Below are positions 11,766 through 21,210 of a stretch of 64,000 bases of DNA, piece by piece. The stretch covers positions 3,788,001 to 3,852,000 of the forward strand of contig JAPWDM010000015.1 of the NCBI GenBank assembly GCA_035578155.1, written 5' to 3'. A program made the position numbers and the translations under genes. Every line of letters begins with the position of its first letter. Positions within the stretch are counted from its first letter, which is position 1. The stretch comes from Brachynemurus nebulosus. Its lineage: Eukaryota; Arthropoda; Insecta; Neuroptera; Myrmeleontidae. The notes beneath the pieces were generated by a model. That model was not told where the DNA came from and did no database searches. It saw only the letters and a list, made by a program, of their open reading frames with translations.

Positions 11766-12739
11766 GAATTGGGGGTTGTTCGGAACAAACGAAAGTGATA
11801 AACTTACAATCCTATATTTATTAAGTGATTTAAAACATATGTTTAATTACAATTTTTGTTCTTTACTCAATTAAAAAAAGAAAATCTTTGACAATTGAAA
11901 CATCCCAAAATTAATCCTCTAAATTTTACCAAATTTAATCAGAATAATTAACTAATTTACGAAAAACAATCGTGAATTTTTACAAGCACAAAAATTATAC
12001 TTAAAAACAGAACACAAATCTTAAACTACGAATAACTGAAATTTTACTTACATTAATTAGATTCAGCAACTGCAGAACGTTATTGTTCGTCGGCTGGAAA
12101 CTGGCACTTTTATTTAATTTTCACGTTTCACTACTCAACAATTGAAACTTTTAACTTAATTACATCCTTTAGATAATGTTTAATTGTCGTGCAATAATAC
12201 TGACGGACGGACAAGAATTTGCAACTTTTCACTTGGGTGGTTGGAACTAGAGTCTCTGCCTCCGGTCTCGCTTCGCTATAGCTGAAGATGGCCGTTATTC
12301 AGAACCAAAAAAAGCCTCAGCAATGAAACATTTTAGAAAAGTTTTCAACTAAATAATTCTGCAACAAAGTTGCATTCTAGGAACTGATTGCGTTTTATTT
12401 AATTACTTATGGTTGTTTATTTATTTAAGGGTTTTTTGAATTGACAGGAAGCTAGTTGCCTGGCGTGGTCTTATATACAGGGTGTTCATTACAACCATAG
12501 TGAATAGTGCACCCAGTGCATAGTGATTTAGGGTGTTAATTTTAAATTCCACAAATGTAGCAACCACCTCTAGTCAGATAAATTCTGGCAATTGTTTGAA
12601 ACTGTTACGATCCAATTCCAAAACCGTGTCGACGTAACTGTTTTTGCATAAAACTTATTTCAAAATTGATATAAACTATTAAGCAGTTACGAGTTATGTC
12701 TTGTCCTTATTTTACCAAATATAGCTTTTGATCGTGGTG
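11766..12739. other. No gene recognised
   Basis: AT-rich. The sequence CAGGGTGTTCATTAC at 12479 resembles ends seen in several insect repeats, but no pair was found. Confidence 0.4.
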
Positions 12740-13287
12740 CAGGCCTTCGAACGTAACTTCCAGGGTTGATTCGGTGCACGTACAATCACTAGTAGTGTGT
12801 TTAACTGGTGTGAATTTTTTTTTTATTCTTAGATTCTCGGCAAAGTACATCTTCTTTCCCCACAGTGAAACTTGTTAATATGACCCAAATACCAATAATT
12901 GTACACGACATTGTGTTGCTCTATTCCTTCACACATACTTTGTTTGACAGAAGACAGGCGCCATCAATATCCACTGACTTCTAAAACGGCTTGGCATACC
13001 ACAACTTTGACTTGACAATCGTTACTGGACAATTTGCAACTTTTCCAAACTTAACATTAGCAGTAGTATTTTCACAAAATTAAGTGTGTCATCATTCTCA
13101 TAGTTAAATTTCCAATCTGATCAGCTAACGCTCCGCATTACATGCAACAGAAAACAGTATATTAAACCGATTGTCCCTACTAGTAAATAACAGTAGGTAA
13201 AAAAAAATAAAATTGAATAAGCAACGGATAAGCAGAACAATCAGTAAACTCAAATGGGTCATTTATAAAATCAGTTATGTAAATCGA
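12740..13287 (+). repeat. Dispersed repeat, copy A (~540 bp; copy B at 27,973-28,520)
   Basis: From CTTCGAACGTAACTTCCAGG to ATCAGTTATGTAAATCG this matches copy B almost throughout by eye, in the same orientation, including ACCCAAATACCAATAATTGTA, the ACTAGTAGTGTGTTT words and the closing CAGTAGGTAAAAAAA block. Copy B abuts a Penelope-type GIY-YIG fragment, so these may be Penelope terminal (pLTR) sequences. That assignment is inference. Confidence 0.7.
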
Positions 13288-13977
13288 TAAAAGGATATAG
13301 CATGATAAGCATAGTAAATCTGCCCCGGAAGCGAATTATTTTAATAAGTATTTTACCGGTACGGTAAGGCTGTAAGTAATTGATATCTACAACTTTGGCG
13401 GCCAAAATTGAGTAGTTATGAAGATAACTAAAAAGATTTAAAAAATTACAAAATTTTTTTTCTTGGTAACTACTCAACTTAGGAAAATAATTCCAAATCC
13501 ACATGAAAACAAACACTCTCAAGAATATTAAACATATTTATTATCGTATTGGTCCTCGTTATTAAGGATAATAACAAGGATAGTATCCGATCCAATGTTA
13601 TTTTTATAGGGTTCCAATTGAGCGACCACTTCAAAAAAAATTCAGTAACTGTGCCCTAATGCACTTAGTTATTGCACCAAGTCTCATCAAAATTCAAGGG
13701 CTGCAACATGGTAAAAATTTTTTTTTTCAATTCTAATCTGCTGAACCATCCTTCCAGTGGGTCCGACCCTGGAATTATATACATCAATCGAAAGTACTTT
13801 AAAAATAAAGTCTCCTAAAGTCTCCTTCCTGTCTCCTATAGTTTTCGAGATAATCAAAAATAATCGAAAGAGGTATATTAAATTATAGGTTATCTGCCCC
13901 TTATAGAAAGTCCCAATAGTAACTGTATTGTCGTTTATGTGACGCTGCAGGTACTTCAAATGTATAACTTCCCTAGA
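13288..13977. other. No gene recognised; expected 3' end of the errantivirus-type element
   Basis: The sequence just 3' of env on the minus strand. I looked here for a copy of the sequence at 27,469-27,720 (5' LTR) and did not see one, so the 3' LTR is missing, too diverged, or the env belongs to a different copy. Confidence 0.4.
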
Positions 13978-15320
13978 TCAAAACAAAACCATTGTAGAAA
14001 TATAATAGAAAATTGTGGTGTAGTAGTCATTCTTTAATATTCTACATGTTAAAAATGTACTTTTCTTTTTTCGTTTGAGGACCATGTAGACGGTGAAGAT
14101 TATTATTACTATTCCCAGTATGACGTATGTGCTTGATGTATGGATTGTAGTGTTGGTTTTGATTTCCTTGATTTGTTGGCGATTTTCTATGTGATATTTT
14201 TTCAGTTTTTGTAAATCGATCTTTTGTATTAATTTGGTTTCGTTCAGTTGCAAACTGTACAGTGGTAGGACGTGCAGTTGTTCTTCAGTAGTTTGTTCTT
14301 GGTTTTGATAGGTGAGTCCGTTTATGGTTATGCTGCAATTACTGAAATAGATTAGTGCGGTCCCGTTTATTTCTCTGTTGTCCAATCTGCAAGTGGTGGT
14401 TATGGATTGACTCTTTGCATTTTTTAGTACTAGGTGTTGGTACGTAACTCTTTTGATTTCTGTTTTATCCCCATATTCTTCGTAGGTGCAGTTTCCGGAT
14501 TTACCTCGGATTACCCGTTGGAAACATTGGTCGGATCTTTTAATAGTTTTTATGTTTGGCTTTCCACATATGTAGATTCGATCCACTTGCGGGCATTCGG
14601 TTTCTGTAAAATAGTTCAGGTATTCGCTGCTGAGGATATAGGGGTAAGGGACTTGGATTGTTTTGTTATGAGTGGGTAAAGGTTCTATTAGGTTTAGTTT
14701 GCAAGGGTCGACTCGAAACATAGGTATTTGAATGTTGAAAATTATATTTGTTGCATTGTAATAGGCTTGAAAGATCAGTATTTCGTATATTTGTTCGAGT
14801 GATTGAATGGGAAGGTTCTGTTTTCTCAATAAGTCGAAAGCGTGTTCTAGTTCGTTTCGTAAGAGGATTGATCTAGGAAGGATATTTAATCTAGCGGAGT
14901 TGATGTCTTGAGATATTTGTGATAGGTGTGAATGTAGTAGGTCTATATTGTATGTGAGTTGGTATACGTATTGCATGTATAGTAAGTCGTTTCTTTTAGT
15001 CCTAATTTTACTTTCCATTTGTGTGTTAAGTAGTCTAAGAAACTTGTTGATTGTTTCTTGTTGATCATTAACGTGTTGTGTTATATTGTTGAATCACTGT
15101 ATCATTTTTTCGTGTTATTTTAACTTGTTTGTTTTTTTTTTTTTTTTAACTTGTTTTAATTTTAACTTGTTTGTTTGATTGAGTTGTCAGATTATGTTCG
15201 TTAAGTTTTAATGTTTTGATGTCTTTGTTAATTTCTATTGCGTCCTGGTGGTTCATGTTGCCTGTGATGAACTTTATTACTGACCCTAGTCCGTCGATAG
15301 GTCCTCGCTTCATACGTCTA
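13978..15320 (-). pseudogene. env: Errantivirus-type envelope (F-like fusion protein) remnant
   Basis: The main frame, 13978-15018 (346 aa), is the ectodomain with many Cys and N-x-S/T sites, ending in a hydrophobic membrane segment (about residues 297-315, TYVILGIVIIIFTVYMVL) and a basic tail (KRKKK). Upstream on the same strand, about 15130-15320, another frame holds the F-protein signature GPIDGLG...FITGN after a basic stretch, that is the cleavage and fusion-peptide region. A poly-T/A tract and stop codons at about 15060-15180 separate the two, so the gene is broken. In intact errantiviruses this product mediates membrane fusion. The signal-peptide end was not found. Confidence 0.75.
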
Positions 15321-15715
15321 GGGTATAACTAGCTGAAAATGGTTTCCGTTTCTTGGTATTTTAATTTTATTTATACTTTAATTTTATTTAGGTTATCTTT
15401 GTAATTTTGTAAGTTAATTATATGAATTAATTTGCTGTGGTCCTTAATTATCCTAGCTGGTCCTAATTCAATTGCCACTAGGCCCGGGTTGTTCGTCATG
15501 TCTCTTATGTCTATTTTCTGTGTCTTCGACATTGTTGTCAGTATTAGCGTGACCCTGTAAAAGGTGTGGTCGTTTTAGCTTTTGTTTTGGAATTTTTCTA
15601 TTTTTGTCGTCTGTTACGGTTACTTTGTTATTGGTTTGTATTCTTACCTGTTTGAACTTTGGGTGTAATTTGTTATTGTGTTTATTTTCTTGAAAGTAGG
15701 GTTGTGTTTATTTTC
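15321..15715 (-). pseudogene. Degraded integrase tail / env leader
   Basis: Between env and the integrase piece. Minus-strand fragments resemble the integrase C-terminal region, but no continuous frame remains. Confidence 0.3.
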
Positions 15716-15952
15716 TTAAAATTCGAGGGGTTTTTCGCGATTTTTGTTAGCTTTAGCGAGTTGTTTTTCTTTTTGTCTTATTTGTTGCTCGTATGATTCT
15801 TGGTGAAATTTATTACTTGCTTCTTTTACAATTTCTGCGTCTGGTTGGAGTTTGGCGTTGAATTTTCTACTGAAAAATAATTCAAACGGCGTGCATTTAA
15901 TGGCGGAATGTATAGTATTGTTATACACAAATATTGCTTGAACCATAGTCAT
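15716..15952 (-). pseudogene. Ty3/gypsy integrase, C-terminal piece
   Basis: 78 aa with AIFVYNNTIHSAIKCTPFEL followed by FFSRK, the conserved end of the gypsy integrase core and the start of its C-terminal domain. Its N-terminal half lies at 24,448-24,930. The two are split by the 8.5 kb DNA transposon that begins at 15,968. The order and strand agree with one original pol gene. Confidence 0.75.
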
Positions 15953-16028
15953 GCTAGGGGTGTATCACAGTGGGGCCAAATGCAAAAAACCTGGCCAAAA
16001 GTCAAAAAGTCAAGTAATTGACTTCCAA

Positions 16029-16349
16029 GGGTGTAGCAGACTTACCATATGAAAATTGCACTGACTTCGTTGGACATAGTTTAACCTTTTAAATATTGCT
16101 TGTTTACCGAAAGTACTGATACCCGTGATTTTAGATCTCTGCTCTCACTTATAAGGGAGATATGGGGGTAACAACCCCTTACGATATTTCCTTTTTTCTC
16201 AGAAACTATGATAGATATTTGAATGAATCAAACGCCAAAAAATATATATCAATCAACTCTATATTTAATATTTTTTTTATATTTTTTGATTAATTTTCAG
16301 AAGTGTAAAACACTATTATTTAAGGGCGGTTTTCGAAAACCACCAAGAG
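16029..16349 (+). repeat. Left arm of inner long inverted repeat
   Basis: About 320 bp matching, in inverse orientation, 20,566-20,885. Shared words include GCAGACTTACCATATGAAAA, GATCTCTGCTCTCACTTATA and GGAGATATGGGGGTAACAAC. The arms bound the tRNA array and resemble a foldback-type element, or an inverted copy of the host transposon's subterminal region. Confidence 0.8.
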
Positions 16350-16497
16350 ATCCGGATAAAAATCCGCCATACACTAATAATGTTTCACAGGCACTCGATA
16401 ACATTTGAAATTAAAAAAAAAAAGTATAAAACTGCGTCTCGCATTAGAGAGAGGTTGTGTTTGATTGATTACTGAATTGGAGTGGCACTCGAACAAG

Positions 16498-16569
16498 TGA
16501 TCGGTGGCCTAGTTGGTAAGGGGCTTGGCTGGTAACCAAGAGATCCGGGTTCGAGTCCCAGCCGATCCA
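16498..16569 (+). tRNA. tRNA-Thr(GGT)-like gene, copy 1
   Basis: 72 nt fold by eye. The anticodon stem CTTGG/CCAAG encloses loop CTGGTAA (anticodon GGT). The D arm is GCCT...AGGG, the T loop TTCGAGT, and acceptor pairs 2-7 pair with 66-71. Defects: T-C at 1-72, G-G at 10-25 and C-A in the T stem. Pol III A and B boxes are intact and T5 follows at 16,579. Eukaryotic Thr-ACC is normally read by an AGT (inosine) tRNA, so a GGT isotype points to a tRNA-derived element more than a decoding tRNA. Confidence 0.6.
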
Positions 16570-16854
16570 GTTTGGTAATTTTTCAAACACTATGTCAATT
16601 TTAATTAACATAATGAATTGGCCATTTGCCAAAGTACATCGAGTGTTCAAGTATCAGCCAAAGCTGGACATTTAGTGGACATATGAATATTGGTGTATGT
16701 TTAAAAATACGGATAAAAATCCGCCATACACTAATAATGTTTCACAGGCACTCGATAACATTTGAAATTAAAAAAAAAAATTATAAAACTGCGTCTCGCA
16801 TTAGAGAGAGGTTGTGTTTGATTGATTACTGAATTGGAGTGGCACTCGAACAAG

Positions 16855-16926
16855 TGATCGGTGGCCTAGTTGGTAAGGGGCTTGGCTGGTAACCAAGAGA
16901 TCCGGGTTCGAGTCCCAGCCGATCCA
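16855..16926 (+). tRNA. tRNA-Thr(GGT)-like gene, copy 2
   Basis: Same 72 nt sequence by eye as copy 1, in the next 357 bp unit. This unit has TT in place of GT in its upstream TATAAAA context (about 16,780). Confidence 0.6.
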
Positions 16927-17211
16927 GTTTGGTAATTTTTCAAACACTATGTCAATTTTAATTAACATAATGAATTGGCCATTTGCCAAAGTACATCGAG
17001 TGTTCAAGTATCAGCCAAAGCTGGACATTTAGTGGACATATGAATATTGGTGTATGTTTAAAAATACGGATAAAAATCCGCCATACACTAATAATGTTTC
17101 ACAGGCACTCGATAACATTTGAAATTAAAAAAAAAAAGTATAAAACTGCGTCTCGCATTAGAGAGAGGTTGTGTTTGATTGATTACTGAATTGGAGTGGC
17201 ACTCGAACAAG

Positions 17212-17283
17212 TGATCGGTGGCCTAGTTGGTAAGGGGCTTGGCTGGTAACCAAGAGATCCGGGTTCGAGTCCCAGCCGATCCA
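17212..17283 (+). tRNA. tRNA-Thr(GGT)-like gene, copy 3
   Basis: Same 72 nt core with A box, B box and downstream T5. Confidence 0.6.
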
Positions 17284-17567
17284 GTTTGGTAATTTTTCAA
17301 ACACTATGTCAATTTTAATTAACATAATGAATTGGCCATTTGCCAAAGTACATCGAGTGTTCAAGTATCAGCCAAAGCTGGACATTTAGTGGACATATGA
17401 ATATTGGTGTATGTTTAAAAATACGGATAAAAATCCGCCATACACTAATAATGTTTCACAGGCACTCGATAACATTTGAAATTAAAAAAAAAAGTATAAA
17501 ACTGCGTCTCGCATTAGAGAGAGGTTGTGTTTGATTGATTACTGAATTGGAGTGGCACTCGAACAAG

Positions 17568-17639
17568 TGATCGGTGGCCTAGTTGGTAAGGGGCTTGGCT
17601 GGTAACCAAGAGATCCGGGTTCGAGTCCCAGCCGATCCA
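17568..17639 (+). tRNA. tRNA-Thr(GGT)-like gene, copy 4
   Basis: Same 72 nt core; the preceding A run is one or two bases shorter. Confidence 0.6.
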
Positions 17640-17925
17640 GTTTGGTAATTTTTCAAACACTATGTCAATTTTAATTAACATAATGAATTGGCCATTTGCC
17701 AAAGTACATCGAGTGTTCAAGTATCAGCCAAAGCTGGACATTTAGTGGACATATGAATATTGGTGTATGTTTAAAAATACGGATAAAAATCCGCCATACA
17801 CTAATAATGTTTCACAGGCACTCGATAACATTTGAAATTAAAAAAAAAAAAGTATAAAACTGCGTCTCGCATTAGAGAGAGGTTGTGTTTGATTGATTAC
17901 TGAATTGGAGTGGCACTCGAACAAG

Positions 17926-17997
17926 TGATCGGTGGCCTAGTTGGTAAGGGGCTTGGCTGGTAACCAAGAGATCCGGGTTCGAGTCCCAGCCGATCCA
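17926..17997 (+). tRNA. tRNA-Thr(GGT)-like gene, copy 5
   Basis: Same 72 nt core; this unit has the longest internal A run (A12). Confidence 0.6.
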
Positions 17998-18281
17998 GTT
18001 TGGTAATTTTTCAAACACTATGTCAATTTTAATTAACATAATGAATTGGCCATTTGCCAAAGTACATCGAGTGTTCAAGTATCAGCCAAAGCTGGACATT
18101 TAGTGGACATATGAATATTGGTGTATGTTTAAAAATACGGATAAAAATCCGCCATACACTAATAATGTTTCACAGGCACTCGATAACATTTGAAATTAAA
18201 AAAAAAAGTATAAAACTGCGTCTCGCATTAGAGAGAGGTTGTGTTTGATTGATTACTGAATTGGAGTGGCACTCGAACAAG

Positions 18282-18353
18282 TGATCGGTGGCCTAGTTGG
18301 TAAGGGGCTTGGCTGGTAACCAAGAGATCCGGGTTCGAGTCCCAGCCGATCCA
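18282..18353 (+). tRNA. tRNA-Thr(GGT)-like gene, copy 6
   Basis: Same 72 nt core with downstream T5. Confidence 0.6.
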
Positions 18354-18638
18354 GTTTGGTAATTTTTCAAACACTATGTCAATTTTAATTAACATAATGA
18401 ATTGGCCATTTGCCAAAGTACATCGAGTGTTCAAGTATCAGCCAAAGCTGGACATTTAGTGGACATATGAATATTGGTGTATGTTTAAAAATACGGATAA
18501 AAATCCGCCATACACTAATAATGTTTCACAGGCACTCGATAACATTTGAAATTAAAAAAAAAAAGTATAAAACTGCGTCTCGCATTAGAGAGAGGTTGTG
18601 TTTGATTGATTACTGAATTGGAGTGGCACTCGAACAAG

Positions 18639-18710
18639 TGATCGGTGGCCTAGTTGGTAAGGGGCTTGGCTGGTAACCAAGAGATCCGGGTTCGAGTCCC
18701 AGCCGATCCA
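18639..18710 (+). tRNA. tRNA-Thr(GGT)-like gene, copy 7
   Basis: Same 72 nt core with downstream T5. Confidence 0.6.
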
Positions 18711-18995
18711 GTTTGGTAATTTTTCAAACACTATGTCAATTTTAATTAACATAATGAATTGGCCATTTGCCAAAGTACATCGAGTGTTCAAGTATCAGCC
18801 AAAGCTGGACATTTAGTGGACATATGAATATTGGTGTATGTTTAAAAATACGGATAAAAATCCGCCATACACTAATAATGTTTCACAGGCACTCGATAAC
18901 ATTTGAAATTAAAAAAAAAAAGTATAAAACTGCGTCTCGCATTAGAGAGAGGTTGTGTTTGATTGATTACTGAATTGGAGTGGCACTCGAACAAG

Positions 18996-19067
18996 TGATC
19001 GGTGGCCTAGTTGGTAAGGGGCTTGGCTGGTAACCAAGAGATCCGGGTTCGAGTCCCAGCCGATCCA
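18996..19067 (+). tRNA. tRNA-Thr(GGT)-like gene, copy 8
   Basis: Same 72 nt core with downstream T5. Confidence 0.6.
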
Positions 19068-19351
19068 GTTTGGTAATTTTTCAAACACTATGTCAATTTT
19101 AATTAACATAATGAATTGGCCATTTGCCAAAGTACATCGAGTGTTCAAGTATCAGCCAAAGCTGGACATTTAGTGGACATATGAATATTGGTGTATGTTT
19201 AAAAATACGGATAAAAATCCGCCATACACTAATAATGTTTCACAGGCACTCGATAACATTTGAAATTAAAAAAAAAAGTATAAAACTGCGTCTCGCATTA
19301 GAGAGAGGTTGTGTTTGATTGATTACTGAATTGGAGTGGCACTCGAACAAG

Positions 19352-19423
19352 TGATCGGTGGCCTAGTTGGTAAGGGGCTTGGCTGGTAACCAAGAGATCC
19401 GGGTTCGAGTCCCAGCCGATCCA
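19352..19423 (+). tRNA. tRNA-Thr(GGT)-like gene, copy 9
   Basis: Same 72 nt core with downstream T5. Confidence 0.6.
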
Positions 19424-19708
19424 GTTTGGTAATTTTTCAAACACTATGTCAATTTTAATTAACATAATGAATTGGCCATTTGCCAAAGTACATCGAGTGT
19501 TCAAGTATCAGCCAAAGCTGGACATTTAGTGGACATATGAATATTGGTGTATGTTTAAAAATACGGATAAAAATCCGCCATACACTAATAATGTTTCACA
19601 GGCACTCGATAACATTTGAAATTAAAAAAAAAAAGTATAAAACTGCGTCTCGCATTAGAGAGAGGTTGTGTTTGATTGATTACTGAATTGGAGTGGCACT
19701 CGAACAAG

Positions 19709-19780
19709 TGATCGGTGGCCTAGTTGGTAAGGGGCTTGGCTGGTAACCAAGAGATCCGGGTTCGAGTCCCAGCCGATCCA
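19709..19780 (+). tRNA. tRNA-Thr(GGT)-like gene, copy 10
   Basis: Same 72 nt core. The last complete unit; the array ends within the next unit, just after its A run, near 19,998. Confidence 0.6.
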
Positions 19781-20259
19781 GTTTGGTAATTTTTCAAACA
19801 CTATGTCAATTTTAATTAACATAATGAATTGGCCATTTGCCAAAGTACATCGAGTGTTCAAGTATCAGCCAAAGCTGGACATTTAGTGGACATATGAATA
19901 TTGGTGTATGTTTAAAAATACGGATAAAAATCCGCCATACACTAATAATGTTTCACAGGCACTCGATAACATTTGAAATTAAAAAAAAAAAAGTATAAAA
20001 AAAGTTTTTAACACGTTATAGAAGGTTTACTGTCCGCAAAAAAATGAGTTTATACTTTTCAGCCGCCATATTGAAGGCATTATTGTGTATGTCAATTTTG
20101 CCACTCAGCATATTTGAAAAGTAGGGTTCATAATATTTATTGAGATATTTTAGACCTATTTTAAGTAACACATGAGGTCATGAGACAGCATGAGGTCTCC
20201 CGTTCAGAAAGAGTGCCCCATATGTATAATTTAGATATATTGATGTAATAAGGTGATAA

Positions 20260-20450
20260 AAATATAATATCAATTGAGGGGCTCAGTGGAAAAGTGGTAC
20301 AAGTGTATATTGCTGATATTGAGTTATTGAATTTAGAATGTTATGAAATGATATTATCATTCCATAATATGCTAAGTTCAATAACTCCGTATCAGCAATA
20401 TACACTTGTACCACTTTTCCACTGAGCCCTCAATTACATAATATTATATT
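20260..20450. repeat. ~190 bp near-perfect palindrome (hairpin MITE-like)
   Basis: The left arm, from AATATAATATCAATTGAGG through GCTCAGTGGAAAAGTGGTAC and ATATTGCTGATA, pairs with the complementary right arm ending ATAATATTATATT. The centre (AATGTTATGAAATGATATTATCATTCCATAATAT) is itself self-complementary. A transcript would form one long hairpin. No coding. Confidence 0.8.
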
Positions 20451-20565
20451 CGTTGTTATTTTTAACCATGTTCCACCAAATGCAAACTTTTGTATTTATA
20501 ATATGTTAGAGCAGACTCTCAGATGATTATATGATATTTATTTGGTTGGTGTATCTCCAGTGGTT

Positions 20566-20885
20566 CATATAAAAAACCACCCTTAAATAATAAATATAGT
20601 GTTTTACACTGCTGAAAATTAATCAAAAAATATAAAAAAAATACTAAATATAAAGCTGATTGATATCTATTTTTTGGCGTTCGATTCATTCAAATATCTA
20701 TCATAGTTTCTGAAAAAAAAGGAAATATCGTTAGGGGTTGTTACCCCCATATCTCCCTTATAAGTGAGAGCAGAGATCTAAAATCACGGGTATCAGTACT
20801 TTCGGCAAACAAGCAATATTTAAAAGGTTAAACTATGTCCAATGACGTCAGTGCAATTTTCATATGGTAAGTCTGCTAGACCCTT
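20566..20885 (-). repeat. Right arm of inner long inverted repeat
   Basis: Inverted partner of 16,029-16,349, ending ...CATATGGTAAGTCTGCTAGACCC. Together the arms enclose 4.2 kb containing the tRNA array and the palindrome. Confidence 0.8.
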
Positions 20886-20888
20886 TAC

Positions 20889-21140
20889 TACTCGGGGGTT
20901 TTTGGGGTCGCTAAACACACAACGACAACCTCTTCCGAGGTACCTGGTGCCCAGGATGGACTGATTCTACGTCCTCTCCTGGAGTTTTATGGAAATTCGT
21001 AACATAGACAGCCGAGACGCGTTACTCGGGGGTTTTTGGGGTCGCTAAACACGAATATCGTAACAGCAACTGCCTCTGAGGCACCTGGGGCCCAGGGTGA
21101 ACAGTATCGACGTCTCCACCTGGAATTGTATGGAAATTAG
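20889..21140 (+). repeat. Two ~133 bp direct repeats beginning TTACTCGGGGGTTTTTGGGG
   Basis: Copies start near 20,887 and 21,021 and share CTCGGGGGTTTTTGGGGTCG followed by CTAAACAC, then GAGGYACCTGGNGCCCAGG and GGAAATTNGTAA. They are much more GC-rich than the surroundings. Confidence 0.75.
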
Positions 21141-21210
21141 TAAGTCAGAATATAAATAAAAATAAAATTTTTTGTGAGACAATTTTTTTTTTAATTGTGA
21201 AACTTGTATG

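Larger units (their letters stand above)
16352..19998 (+). repeat. Tandem array of ten ~357 bp Pol III (tRNA-like) units
   Basis: Units begin CGGATAAAAATCCGCC and repeat every 356-358 bp. The length differences lie in an A9-A12 run, and one unit also has TT in place of GT after that run (~16,780). Each unit holds a TATAAAA word, a 72 bp tRNA-like gene with canonical A box (TGGCCTAGTTGG) and B box (GGTTCGAGTCC), and a T5 terminator 10 bp after the gene. The 68-aa frames open on both strands in every unit are periodicity artefacts; the minus one is simply the tRNA read in reverse. Extreme similarity implies recent amplification or homogenisation, or assembly duplication. Confidence 0.9.

Noticed and set aside
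13978..15018. Considered whether the env could be a captured baculovirus F gene
   Set aside because: It follows an errantivirus-type pol on the same strand, the normal errantivirus arrangement, so a retrotransposon env is the simpler reading.
16444..19861. Twenty or so identical 64-68 aa ORFs on both strands in the array
   Set aside because: They are the tRNA-like repeat unit translated in sense and antisense; their boundaries follow the 357 bp period and the minus frame is the tRNA read backwards.
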